DNA of 64,000 nt from Solirubrobacteraceae bacterium (GTDB lineage Bacteria > Actinomycetota > Thermoleophilia > Solirubrobacterales > Solirubrobacteraceae), in contig JADGPP010000004.1 of assembly GCA_017882375.1 (NCBI GenBank), forward strand, positions 1-64,000. Reading direction: 5' to 3'. The notes beneath the pieces were generated by a model that ran no database searches, was not told the DNA's origin, and saw only the letters and a list, made by a program, of their open reading frames with translations. Both the position numbers and the translations under genes were made by a program. Below, piece by piece: positions 1 to 7,912 of the stretch; positions within the stretch are counted from its first letter, which is position 1; every line of letters starts with the position of its first letter.

Positions 1-435
1 GGCGAATGGGACAGCTACTGCTGCGCGTGGGACGACTCGGTGCCGCTCGGCGCCGATGGCTCGCCGGCGCTGCTGCTCGGCTTCCCGGGCGGTCAGCCGG
101 GCGCGACGGGGCTGACCGGCCAGGCGCACGGCGCCGCGCCATCCGCCGACGTCGCGACGTTCCTCAAGCAGATCGAGCCGGTGTACCCGGGCACCAGCGC
201 CGCATACACCGGCCGGGCCTATGAGGATCACTGGGCGCTCGATCGGTGGGCGCGCGGCGCCTACTCCTACTGCCGCGTCGGCCAGGCGGCGACGTTCGGC
301 CACCTCGCGGGCCTCCCGGAGGGCCGGATCCACTTCGCCGGCGAGCACACATCGATCCAGCATCAGGGTTTTCTCGACGGCGCCGTGCAGACGGGCGAGC
401 GGGCGGCGCGCCAGCTGCTCAAAGCGCTGCGGTAG
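1..435 (+). CDS. Flavin monoamine oxidase family protein, C-terminal part
   Basis: The reading frame is open from base 1 to a TAG at 433-435, so 144 codons of the C-terminus are visible and the start lies outside the window. The end carries the hallmark of flavin-containing amine oxidases: a segment around IHFAGEHTS followed by GFLDGAVQTGERAA, which in this family contacts the FAD near the C-terminus. The enzyme would oxidise an amine using FAD and release H2O2. The substrate cannot be told from this fragment. No gene follows in an operon with it; a promoter-like region and the sigma factor come next. Confidence 0.85.
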   Translation, partial: GEWDSYCCAWDDSVPLGADGSPALLLGFPGGQPGATGLTGQAHGAAPSADVATFLKQIEPVYPGTSAAYTGRAYEDHWALDRWARGAYSYCRVGQAATFGHLAGLPEGRIHFAGEHTSIQHQGFLDGAVQTGERAARQLLKALR

Positions 436-505
436 CGGCCTGTTCGACGGCCGCAAGGGACGCGATCGGCCGTCCGCTGGACGTGCATCTCGCGCGGGTA
501 AGTAG

Positions 506-511
506 TAAACT
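506..511 (+). promoter_or_regulatory. Candidate -10 (TAAACT) for the sigma factor gene
   Basis: TAAACT lies about 50 bases upstream of the sigma-factor ATG, in a 127-base gap after the amine oxidase. No convincing -35 is visible. GGGTAA at 496-501 resembles a SigF-type -10, which would fit autoregulation, but a matching GTTT -35 is not seen. This is a tentative call. Confidence 0.3.
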
Positions 512-562
512 CGGATATGCAGCGAGTCGGATGCTTGTAAAGCGAACCGACAGAGGAGAACC

Positions 563-1363
563 ATGACGCCGATCGAAATGGCGCTCCCAACGGCAACACG
601 CGGACCAGGAACAGCCGCTGGCCCGGTCACCGAGGCGCAGCTGTTCGCGCGCCACATCGAGGGCGATCAGGCTGCGCGCGAGGCGCTCGTGCGCCGCTTC
701 ATACCGCTCGCTCGCAGCCTTGCACGGCGCTATGACCGCTCGTCAGAGCCCTTCGAGGACCTGCTTCAGGTCGCCTCGCTGGGCCTGTTGAAGGCGCTCG
801 ACCGTTTCGACCCGACGCTCGGGCACCCGTTCGCGTCGTTTGCCGTGCCGACGATCCTCGGTGAGATGCGCAGGCACTTCCGCGACGCCGGCTGGTCGGT
901 GCACGTGCCGCGCGGCGCGCAGGAACGCGCGCTGAAGGTGCGCGACGCGCAGGAGCGACTGGCCAACGGGCGCGGGCGCGGGCGCGCGGCGACGGTCAAC
1001 GAGCTCGCCGAGTATCTGGAGTTGAGCATCGAGCAGATCATCGACGCGCTGCAGGCGATCCAGGCCTACGAGTCGCTGTCGCTCGACGCTCCGCGCCCCG
1101 GTGCGACGGCCGACGAAGCGACGTCCTACGGCGACGCGATGGGCGAGGAGGACGCGCGCTACGAGCTCGTCGAGCTCGACGCGACGGTGAGCGCCGTCCT
1201 CGGGCGGATCCCGCAGCGTGAGCGCGACATCCTGCGCATGCGCTTCGTCGAGGATCTGACCCAGACGGAGATCGCCGAACGCGTGGGCATCTCGCAGATG
1301 CAGGTGTCGCGCCTGCTGCGCCGCTCGCTCGACCAGCTTCGGGCACTGACTGCCACAGGCTGA
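563..1363 (+). CDS. RNA polymerase sigma factor, SigB/SigF/SigG family
   Basis: This is a 266-aa group 3 sigma factor that would redirect RNA polymerase to stress or developmental promoters. Region 2 spans roughly residues 25-110 (DLLQVASLGLLKALDRFDP is the core-binding and -10-melting helix, then FASFAVPTILGEMRRHFRD). Region 3 follows at about 115-180. Region 4 is at about 210-262, with the helix-turn-helix in LTQTEIAERVGISQMQVSRLL. The ATG at 563 has a good ribosome-binding site (GAGGAGAA) a few bases upstream. The next genes encode RsbW-type ATPases and a STAS protein, the usual anti-sigma and anti-anti-sigma partners, so activity is probably controlled by partner switching. The exact SigB/F/G subgroup is not decided here. 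Confidence 0.93.
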   Translation: MTPIEMALPTATRGPGTAAGPVTEAQLFARHIEGDQAAREALVRRFIPLARSLARRYDRSSEPFEDLLQVASLGLLKALDRFDPTLGHPFASFAVPTILGEMRRHFRDAGWSVHVPRGAQERALKVRDAQERLANGRGRGRAATVNELAEYLELSIEQIIDALQAIQAYESLSLDAPRPGATADEATSYGDAMGEEDARYELVELDATVSAVLGRIPQRERDILRMRFVEDLTQTEIAERVGISQMQVSRLLRRSLDQLRALTATG

Positions 1364-1452
1364 CGCGGCGCCGAGGACGCCGTCGCAGCTGCAGTCGCCG
1401 AGCGGGACGAAAATGGGAACAAGCGGCGGTCGCCCAAGATGATCGCGGCACG

Positions 1453-2295
1453 GTGATGGACGAGCAGCCGAATGTCTGCCTGACGCTCTCAAACCAGCCC
1501 GACAACGTGCTGCTGGTGCGCGAGACGTTGAGCGGTATGGCCGAAACCGTCGGCGTCGACGGGGTCGACCTCAACGACATTCGCACGGCGGTGACCGAGG
1601 CGTGCAACAACGTCGTGCTGCATGCCTACGAGGGTGAGGAAGGCCCGCTGCAGGTGGAGCTGTTCGTTAGCGCCGACACCGTCGAAGTCGTCGTGCGCGA
1701 CCACGGCACTGGGATCAAGCCGCACATCCGCTCCGACGAGGAGGCGGCGTTGGGCATCGGCCTGTCGATCATCCAGGCGCTCGCGCCGAGGGTCGAGTTC
1801 AAGGACGTCGACGGCGGCGGCACGGAGGTTCGCATGGAGTTCGCCACGCCGAGCGTCCAGTCGCTGGACTCGCTCGTGCGCAACGGCTTTCAGGCGCCGA
1901 GCCTGGAGCAGTCACAGCTGGCGACGACGACCGGGCTGGCCGTCGCTCCGGACACGCTCGCGCGCGGGGTGCTGCCGCGCGTGATGTGCGTGCTCGCGGC
2001 GCGCGCACACTTCACGACCGATCGCATCTCCGACACCGAAATGGTCGCCGATGCGCTCGTCTCCGAGGCGTTCGCGCCGAGCACCGGCGATCACCTCAAC
2101 GTGTCGGTGACCGTCGCGCCGCGCAGCCTGCAGCTGCGCGTCGGCCCGCTGTACAGCGGCGGCGCCGAGCGCTTGATCGCGAGCTCTCCGGCGCAGGGCG
2201 TCGGACCGGTCATCGAGAGGCTCACCGACGATCGCCGCATCGCCACAGATGGCGCGTCGGAGATGCTCGAGCTGCGCCTGCTCGACAAGCGCTGA
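1453..2295 (+). CDS. RsbW-like anti-sigma factor ATPase with a duplicated, degenerate second domain
   Basis: This is a 280-aa protein. Residues about 10-130 form a GHKL/HATPase_c_2 domain: N-box VTEACNNVVLHAY, G1 VRDHGTGI, G2 GIGLSIIQALA. In RsbW/SpoIIAB proteins this domain binds ATP, holds the sigma factor and phosphorylates a STAS partner. Residues about 165-280 look like a second copy of the fold that has lost the N-box Asn and the glycine loops. It may be structural or dimerising; that is inference. GTG 1453 and ATG 1456 are adjacent starts and neither has a clear Shine-Dalgarno sequence. It lies 89 bases after the sigma factor and probably controls it. Confidence 0.85.
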   Translation: MMDEQPNVCLTLSNQPDNVLLVRETLSGMAETVGVDGVDLNDIRTAVTEACNNVVLHAYEGEEGPLQVELFVSADTVEVVVRDHGTGIKPHIRSDEEAALGIGLSIIQALAPRVEFKDVDGGGTEVRMEFATPSVQSLDSLVRNGFQAPSLEQSQLATTTGLAVAPDTLARGVLPRVMCVLAARAHFTTDRISDTEMVADALVSEAFAPSTGDHLNVSVTVAPRSLQLRVGPLYSGGAERLIASSPAQGVGPVIERLTDDRRIATDGASEMLELRLLDKR

Positions 2296-2346
2296 CACAG
2301 ACGCCGCAGCGACGGCCGTTCGCGCCGAGACGGCTGGGAGGCGATC

Positions 2347-2360
2347 GCCCGCATGCGGGC
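2347..2360. terminator. Perfect 14-bp palindrome after the RsbW-like gene
   Basis: GCCCGCATGCGGGC is fully self-complementary and is followed on the plus strand by AAGAAAAG. It can fold into a short hairpin 50 bases after the stop of the RsbW-like gene. A role in ending that transcript is plausible, but there is no U-tract on the plus strand. Confidence 0.35.
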
Positions 2361-2361
2361 A

Positions 2362-2510
2362 AGAAAAGAGGCGGTGACCGCTGGGGGGTAGCGGTCACCG
2401 CCTGAGGGAGGACAACTCCACACGTGCTAATTCCCCCTCCGCGCCGGCCTAAACATCTTTCTTCTAAAGAGATCAAGGAAGCGAAAACACCCGTCCAGGC
2501 GGGTCGCCTA
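2362..2510 (-). ncRNA. Candidate minus-strand small RNA, possibly 6C-like
   Basis: On the minus strand this stretch has a small hairpin (ACCCG-CCTGGA-CGGGT, then GTTTTC, at 2504-2484). Next comes a C-rich single-stranded segment GTCCTCCCTC that could pair with GGAGG-type ribosome-binding sites, and finally the C6-loop terminator at 2403-2369. Actinobacterial 6C RNAs are known for hairpins with runs of six cytosines, the last being the terminator. Here only one C6 loop is clear, so the family assignment is a suggestion. A nine-codon ORF (MFRPARRGN) also lies inside. The 5' end is unknown. Confidence 0.35.
2369..2403 (-). terminator. Strong hairpin with a C6 loop, oriented as a minus-strand intrinsic terminator
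   Basis: AGGCGGTGACCGCT (2369-2382) and AGCGGTCACCGCCT (2390-2403) are perfect 14-bp inverted arms around a 7-base loop. Read on the minus strand, the loop is ACCCCCC and the stem is followed by CTTTTCTT, as in a Rho-independent terminator. On the plus strand no T-tract follows. It therefore looks like the end of a minus-strand transcript lying between two plus-strand genes. Confidence 0.65.
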
Positions 2511-2692
2511 CCGGTGCGGCGCGTGCGGCGCGCTGCCGACTGACAGATTGATTGATCGGCTTCTTCGTCGGCGGCATGCCCGACGGTGGTCGGCGGCGGT
2601 GGTACGGGCGCTAGCAAGGCGCAACCGGACGAGTCTGGACGAGCATGGTCGGTCAGAAGATGCGCACACGGTCCCCTGAGGGAGCTGTCAAG

Positions 2693-3634
2693 GTGGCTCT
2701 CGTGGAGGACTCCTTCCGTCACGAGGCGCTGTTCTACAACGGTGAGGATGGGTTCCTGCGCGGAACCCTGCCGTTCGTCAAAGAGGCGCTCGATGCCGGC
2801 GAGCCCGTGCTCGTGGCAGTCCGCGACGAGCGCGCGACGGTGCTCAAGCGCGCGCTCGGGGACGCCGCCGGGCAGGTGCGCTTCGTCGACATGCACGAGT
2901 TCGGGCGCAATCCCGCGCGGGCGATCCCGGCATGGCGCGAATTCCTGGCCGAGCACGCAGGCCAGGGCCCGGTGCGCGGTATCGGCGAACCCGCCTGGCC
3001 GGGACGCAGCGACGCGGAGCTCGACGAGTGCCAGCGCCACGAGTCGCTGCTGAACGTCGCCTTCGCCTACGGCCCGGCTTGGACGCTGCTGTGCCCGTAT
3101 GACCTCGACGAGCTGGACCCGCAGCAGATCAAGGCCGCGCGCGTGACGCATCCGACGCTGACGCACGAAGGCATCAGCCGCCGCAGCGACAGCTTTCTGG
3201 CGCTGCACCGCGCGCCGAGCGCCTTCACCGGAGCGCTGCCCGAGCCGCCGGCGGATCGCGACGAGCTGTCGTTCGCCTTTCGCGATCTGGGGGCGGTGCG
3301 CAGTCTCGTGTCGGCGCGCGCCGCGCGGGCCGGACTCGACATGCAAGCGCGCGAAGATCTCGTGCTGGCGGTCAACGAGCTGGCGACCAACAGCGTGCAG
3401 CACGGCGGCGGCGGCGGGACGCTGCGCATCTGGAGCGAGCACGGAGAGCTCGTCTTCGACGTGCGCGACCGCGGCTACATCGACGACCCGCTGGCCGGGC
3501 GCATCGCTCCGCCGCTTGACCAGTACGGGGGGCGCGGGCTGTGGCTGGTCAACCACCTGTGCGACCTCGTGCAGATTCGCTCCACGCCCAACGGCACCGT
3601 GGTGCGCGTGCGCATGGGCGTCGACGCCGACTAG
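2693..3634 (+). CDS. MEDS domain plus HATPase regulator (anti-sigma type sensor)
   Basis: The N-terminal 160 residues match the MEDS sensory domain (FRHEALFYNGEDGFL, then a CPYDLDEL segment). The C-terminal 130 residues are an HATPase_c_2 domain with N-box LAVNELATNSVQHG, G1 VRDRGYIDDP and G2 GGRGLWLVNHLCD. Such proteins are thought to sense a ligand or redox state through MEDS and act as RsbW-like kinases. The ORF track starts at ATG 2645 (329 aa), but the GTG at 2693 has a purine-rich GAGGGAG upstream and begins just before the MEDS homology, giving 313 aa. The start is uncertain. It probably feeds into the sigma/STAS system flanking it. Confidence 0.85.
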   Translation: MALVEDSFRHEALFYNGEDGFLRGTLPFVKEALDAGEPVLVAVRDERATVLKRALGDAAGQVRFVDMHEFGRNPARAIPAWREFLAEHAGQGPVRGIGEPAWPGRSDAELDECQRHESLLNVAFAYGPAWTLLCPYDLDELDPQQIKAARVTHPTLTHEGISRRSDSFLALHRAPSAFTGALPEPPADRDELSFAFRDLGAVRSLVSARAARAGLDMQAREDLVLAVNELATNSVQHGGGGGTLRIWSEHGELVFDVRDRGYIDDPLAGRIAPPLDQYGGRGLWLVNHLCDLVQIRSTPNGTVVRVRMGVDAD

Positions 3635-3774
3635 CCCCTCCCGGCGACTACCGCCTCTTCGCGTCGGCTGCCCCTGGAAGCTGCGCTTCGCTCGTGCTCG
3701 AGCGGCCTTCCACGCCGATGAGCGCCCCGGCGAGCGAGCCGCCGGACACGCCGTGGTGGGCAAATGGCGTGCGA

Positions 3775-3780
3775 TACGCT
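3775..3780 (+). promoter_or_regulatory. -10 element TACGCT setting a leaderless GTG start
   Basis: The hexamer ends seven bases before the GTG at 3787, so the expected +1 is the G of that start codon. This favours 3787 over the upstream in-frame ATG at 3718 for the STAS gene. Confidence 0.6.
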
Positions 3781-3786
3781 TTCGCT

Positions 3787-4131
3787 GTGAGCGCTCAGGA
3801 GCACCTGCGGGTGGATGCACGCAGCGAGCAGGATCGGATCGTGCTGCACCTCAAGGGCGAACTCGACCTCGCCAGCTCGCCGATCTTCGAGCGCGCGCTC
3901 GAGGACCCGGCGCTGGCGGATGCGCCGCTGGTCGTGCTCGACCTCGACGACCTGAAGTTCGTCGACTCCACCGGGCTGCGGATCATCCTGCTGGCGCACC
4001 AGGGCGCGCGCGGGCGCGGGCAGGAGTTCGCGATCACGCAGGGCTCGCCGCAGGTGCAGCGTCTGCTGAGCATCACCAGCGTCGCCGAGCACATGCACGT
4101 GATCGCCTCGCCCGACGACATGCTCGTCTGA
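3787..4131 (+). CDS. STAS-domain anti-sigma factor antagonist
   Basis: This is a 114-aa single STAS domain of the SpoIIAA/RsbV type. The phosphorylatable serine is in the typical context LKFVDSTGLRIILLAHQ. The beta-strand LHLKGELDLASSP and the C-terminal segment RLLSITSVAEHMHV are also family-typical. When unphosphorylated such proteins bind the anti-sigma kinase and free the sigma factor; the two ATPase proteins upstream are the natural partners. The ORF track extends the frame to 3541, but the leaderless GTG with its exactly placed TACGCT is the better start. ATG 3718 would add 23 residues of low-complexity sequence. Confidence 0.88.
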   Translation: MSAQEHLRVDARSEQDRIVLHLKGELDLASSPIFERALEDPALADAPLVVLDLDDLKFVDSTGLRIILLAHQGARGRGQEFAITQGSPQVQRLLSITSVAEHMHVIASPDDMLV

Positions 4132-4202
4132 AGCTCGCGCAGCGCCGGCGGCGCGCGACCGGGCCGGTCTGAGCCCTCCGCCGGGGTGAATACGCTCACG
4201 CC

Positions 4203-5753
4203 ATGAAGCCCGGAGCGCGCTTGGCCGTGATCGATCTCGGCTCCAACTCGTTTCGCCTGGTCGTGTTCACGGCCGGCGACGGCTGGTGGAAGCGCACCGA
4301 CGAGATCTATGAGCCGGTGCGCATCGGCGAGGGCCTGGTCGCCAGCGGAAAGCTCGGGCGCGAGCCGATGGCGCGCGCGATGGCCACGCTCGACGTGTTC
4401 GCGCAGTTCGCGCACGCCAGCGGCCTGCAGCCGGACTCGATCGACGCCGTAGCGACCAGCGCGATCCGCGACGCCCAGAACGCCGAGGCGTTCCTGGACC
4501 GGGCACGCGAGCGCTCGCGACTGCCGATCCGCGTGCTCTCGCGCGAGGCCGAGGCGCGCTACGGCTACCTCGCCTCGGTCAACTCGACGACGCTCAGCGA
4601 CGGCTGCGTGCTCGACCTCGGTGGCGGCTCGATGCAGCTCGTGCGCGTGGGCGATCGCCTGGCGCGTGAGACCGGCTCCTGGCGCGTCGGCACGGTGCGC
4701 ATGAGCGAGCGCTTCCTGCCCGCCAACGGGCCAGCCAAGCGCCGTCAGCTGGAGGCGCTGCGCGAGCACGTCGCCGAGCAGCTCGCCCAGGCCGCTTGGC
4801 TGAGCGATGCCAAGGCGGCCGCCGGCGGCGGGCGGCTCGTCGGCATCGGCGGGACCGTGCGAAATCTTGCGTCCGCCGCCCAGCGCGCCGCCGGGCTGCC
4901 GACGTTCGGCGTGCAGGGGATGCTGCTTGAGCGCGACGCGCTCGACGAGCTCGTCGAGCGCCTGGCGGCGCTTGCGGCCGCCGAGCGCGCGAGCGTCCCG
5001 GGGATCAAGCCGGCTCGCGCCGATCTGATCCTGGCCGGCGCGGTGGTCGTGCAGGGAGTGCTGCAGGCCGGCGGCTTCGACGCCCTTGAGGCCACCGAGG
5101 CCGGGCTGCGCGAGGGCGTGTTCTTCGAGCGGCTGCTCGGCGCCGACGCGACCGGCGAGCGACCGCCGCTGTTTGACGACGTGCGCCGCGCGAGCGTGCT
5201 GAACCTCGCCGGTCAGTACGACTTCGACTCCGCGCACACGCGCCACGTGGCGAAGCTCGCGCTGGGCATGTTCGACGAGCTGGCGCGCCTGGGGCTGCAC
5301 GACGGCGACGCGCGCGAGCGCGAGCTGCTGTGGGCGGCGAGCATGCTGCACGACATCGGCATGTCGGTCGACTACGACGACCACCACAAGCACTCGCGCT
5401 ACCTGATCCTCAGTGCCGGCCTGCCCGGCTTCACCCCGGTGGAGGTGGCGATCATCGCGCAGGCCGCGCGCTATCACCGCAAGGGAATGCCCGACCCGGG
5501 ACCGATGCGCGCGCTGTTCGGCGACGGCGACTGCGAGCGACTGGATCGCTGCGCCGTGCTGCTGCGCCTCGCCGAGGATCTCGAGCGCTCACGCGACCAG
5601 CTCGTGCGCGGCACGAGCATCGCGGTCACCGACAGCGAGGTCGAGCTGCGCCTGATCGCCGACGTCGAGCCGCTCGTCCCGCGCTGGGCGGCCAACCGCG
5701 AGACCGAGCTCTTCGCACGCGCCTTTCACCGCGAGCTGGCCGTCGCGGCCTGA
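4203..5753 (+). CDS. ppx: Ppx/GppA exopolyphosphatase with C-terminal HD domain
   Basis: This is a 516-aa protein that would cleave terminal phosphate from polyphosphate and/or pppGpp. Residues 1-310 are the actin-like Ppx/GppA fold: LAVIDLGSNSFRLVVF at the N-terminus, ATSAIRDAQN, and the second phosphate loop CVLDLGGGSMQL. The C-terminal about 190 residues are an HD-type helical domain with LLWAASMLHDIGMSVDYDDHHKHS, seen in long Ppx proteins. TACGCT at 4191-4196 places +1 exactly on the A of ATG 4203, so the mRNA is probably leaderless. It stands alone and converges with the GT39 gene. Confidence 0.92.
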   Translation: MKPGARLAVIDLGSNSFRLVVFTAGDGWWKRTDEIYEPVRIGEGLVASGKLGREPMARAMATLDVFAQFAHASGLQPDSIDAVATSAIRDAQNAEAFLDRARERSRLPIRVLSREAEARYGYLASVNSTTLSDGCVLDLGGGSMQLVRVGDRLARETGSWRVGTVRMSERFLPANGPAKRRQLEALREHVAEQLAQAAWLSDAKAAAGGGRLVGIGGTVRNLASAAQRAAGLPTFGVQGMLLERDALDELVERLAALAAAERASVPGIKPARADLILAGAVVVQGVLQAGGFDALEATEAGLREGVFFERLLGADATGERPPLFDDVRRASVLNLAGQYDFDSAHTRHVAKLALGMFDELARLGLHDGDARERELLWAASMLHDIGMSVDYDDHHKHSRYLILSAGLPGFTPVEVAIIAQAARYHRKGMPDPGPMRALFGDGDCERLDRCAVLLRLAEDLERSRDQLVRGTSIAVTDSEVELRLIADVEPLVPRWAANRETELFARAFHRELAVAA

Positions 5754-5765
5754 GCGGAGGGCTCG

Positions 5766-5833
5766 CGCGGCGGTCGCCGGGGCACCGGGCGGGGGCTCGC
5801 TCGGCGGTCGCCGGGGCACCGGGCGGGGGCTCG
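5766..5833. repeat. Two tandem copies of a 34-bp unit
   Basis: The unit containing GGCGGTCGCCGGGGCACC then GGGCGGGGGCTCG occurs twice with a 34-base period, between the convergent ends of ppx and the GT39 gene. The copies are nearly identical. GGCGGTCGCC can form small hairpins. No coding role is visible; it may act in transcript ending or be a slippage duplication. Confidence 0.7.
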
Positions 5834-5860
5834 TTGGTCGAGACCTCGGTCGGCGAACGC

Positions 5861-7912
5861 TCAGGCGGTGGCCATCGCGGCCTGGCGCCCGGCGCAGTCG
5901 AACAGGGTCAGGCCCATGGGCGCGAGCGGGCGCGGCAGCCACGCGCGCGCGGTGACGACGCGGCACGCTCGCTGTACGGCGACGGTCGCGCCGTTGCCCC
6001 CGCGCGTGGAGAACTCGCCGCCGAGCACCACGTAGCGTGCCCGCCCGTCGGCGACCAGGCGCGCCAGGCCGGCGCCGTCGAGCACCGGGTCGGTGCCGCT
6101 GAAGCCGCCCAGCGCTCCCGCCTGGCCGCCGAGCAGGATCATCGGCGAGACGGCATTCGACGCGTCGCCGAGCACCGTCCAGCGCGTGCCCGGTCGGTGG
6201 CCGTCGACGTAGCGCAGCAGCGCGCGGTCGACGGCCACGTGCTTGGCGTCGACGCCGTATCCCCCCGGCCCGGCGGCCTGGCGCGGGCCGGCCGCGGGGA
6301 ACGTCGACTGCACGGGCGCCAGCCAGTTGGTCGCCGAGTAGACCGTCGGCGCGATCAGCAGCGCGCCGAGCAGCAGCGCGATCGCCAGCGGTGCGGCGCG
6401 ACGCAGCATCAGCACGGCGAGGGCGGTGGCGAGCAGGCCGGCGGCAGTCAACGCGATCAGCGGCGCGGTGAACCACGGCAGGTAGTGGACCTTGTGCAGC
6501 AGCGACAGCTGCACGGCGGCCGTCGCCGCGGCTCCGCACGCCGGCAGCAGCAGTCGCCAGTCCCCGCGCTTGGCGAACTCGGCGAAGGCGAACGCGCCGG
6601 CGCCGACCATCGCCGCGACGCCGGGGCCGAGCGCGGAGATGTAGTACGGGTGGACGATGCCCTTGGAGAGGCTGAGCACCGCCGCCTCGACGACGAGCCA
6701 GCCGCCGAAGCAGAGCAGCAGCGCCAGCCGCGGATCCCGGCGCCGGCGATTGGCGCCGAGCAGCAGCAGGGCAAAGGCCACCAGGCCGGCGATCGCGAAC
6801 GGCAGCATCCACGCCCCCTGGTCGTCCAGGCCCTTGCCGAACAGCCGCAAGGGCCCGGTGTGGCCGCCGAAGGCGATCGGGTTGCGCGCGCGGCCGTTGG
6901 GCAGGATTTCCGTCCTTTCCGGGCCTGCGGGCGCCGTGTGCGTCTTGGTCGCTTCGCTCGGCCGGCCGCGGGCCGGCGAGACCTTGCGCGCCACGCCGCC
7001 GGTGCCCACGGGAATCTGCCCCGGGCCGCCGGTCTGGCCCCCGACGCGCCCGAAGCCGTTGTAGCTGAACGTCAGCCCGAGCTCGGTGTTGTTCGTCGAG
7101 CTGCCGACGTATGGCCGCTTGGACGCCGGTGTCGCTTCCACGACGGCCATCCACGCGAAGGACACGACGAGCATCGCGACGCCGGCCGCGAGCAGCTGGG
7201 TCAGCCGCCGGCCGAGCGTGCCCTGGCCGCACACGAGCACGCCGAGCGCGATCCCCGGGACGACGAGATATGCGGCGAGCGTCTTCGTGTTGAAGGCCAG
7301 CCCGACGAGCACGCCGCTGTAGATCAGCGTGCGCCAGCGGCCGGTCTCGGTAGCGCGCACGCCGGCGTCGCAGGCGAGGATCATCAGCACGATCAGCAGC
7401 GTGTCGACGTTCGTCGTGCGCGACACGGCGACGAATGACGGGAACACCGCGAGCGCCAGCGCGCCGGCCACTCCCGCCCAGCCGCCGAGTCGCCGCGCGA
7501 GCGCGCGGTAGAGCAGCAGCGCCGCGAGCATCCCGAGGATCGCCTCGGGTAGCAGCAGGCTGAGCGGCGAGAAGCCGAACAGCTTGGCGCTGCCCGCCTG
7601 CAGCCACAGGCCGAGCGGCGGCTTGTCGACCGTCACCAGGCCGCCCGGGTCGAAGGACACGAAGAAGAAGTTGTGCAGCGAGCGCAGCATCGACTTGTCG
7701 CCCGCCGAGTAGAAGATGTTGCCGTAGCCGTTCTGGCTGAGCCGGTGCAGGTTCAGCACGCCCGACAGCGCGAGCACGGCGGCCAGCGCCAGGTGATAAA
7801 GCGCCGGGCGCCGCAGCCAGGCAGGCGTGCGGGCGCCGTCCGCGGTCGGCTCGGCCGCCGTGCTCTGGCTGTCGCTGCTCGGCGGTGTGGCCGTCCGCCG
7901 CGGGTCGCTCAT
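5861..7912 (-). CDS. GT39-family membrane glycosyltransferase
   Basis: This is a 683-aa polytopic membrane protein of the ArnT/PMT-like glycosyltransferase 39 superfamily. It would transfer a sugar from a polyprenyl-phosphate donor on the outer face of the membrane. After a short Ser/Pro/Thr-rich N-terminus, TM1 (LALAAVLALSGVLNL) is followed by the first extracellular loop with SAGDKSMLRS and TVDKPPLGLWLQ, typical of the family. About ten more hydrophobic helices follow, then a C-terminal soluble domain of about 120 residues. A Thr/Pro/Gly-rich insertion of about 50 residues occurs near residue 330. The start ATG overlaps the stop of the aminotransferase gene (ATGA), so the two are translationally coupled. 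The acceptor is unknown. Confidence 0.85.
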   Translation of the reverse strand: MSDPRRTATPPSSDSQSTAAEPTADGARTPAWLRRPALYHLALAAVLALSGVLNLHRLSQNGYGNIFYSAGDKSMLRSLHNFFFVSFDPGGLVTVDKPPLGLWLQAGSAKLFGFSPLSLLLPEAILGMLAALLLYRALARRLGGWAGVAGALALAVFPSFVAVSRTTNVDTLLIVLMILACDAGVRATETGRWRTLIYSGVLVGLAFNTKTLAAYLVVPGIALGVLVCGQGTLGRRLTQLLAAGVAMLVVSFAWMAVVEATPASKRPYVGSSTNNTELGLTFSYNGFGRVGGQTGGPGQIPVGTGGVARKVSPARGRPSEATKTHTAPAGPERTEILPNGRARNPIAFGGHTGPLRLFGKGLDDQGAWMLPFAIAGLVAFALLLLGANRRRRDPRLALLLCFGGWLVVEAAVLSLSKGIVHPYYISALGPGVAAMVGAGAFAFAEFAKRGDWRLLLPACGAAATAAVQLSLLHKVHYLPWFTAPLIALTAAGLLATALAVLMLRRAAPLAIALLLGALLIAPTVYSATNWLAPVQSTFPAAGPRQAAGPGGYGVDAKHVAVDRALLRYVDGHRPGTRWTVLGDASNAVSPMILLGGQAGALGGFSGTDPVLDGAGLARLVADGRARYVVLGGEFSTRGGNGATVAVQRACRVVTARAWLPRPLAPMGLTLFDCAGRQAAMATA

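Noticed and set aside
2222-3820. 532-aa minus-strand ORF
   Set aside because: It lies opposite the MEDS/HATPase gene and its leader, has Arg/Ala/His-rich composition and no domain; it is a high-GC shadow frame.
5330-7438. 702-aa plus-strand ORF
   Set aside because: It overlaps ppx and then runs antisense to the GT39 gene; low-complexity Arg/Gln/Glu-rich, no motif.
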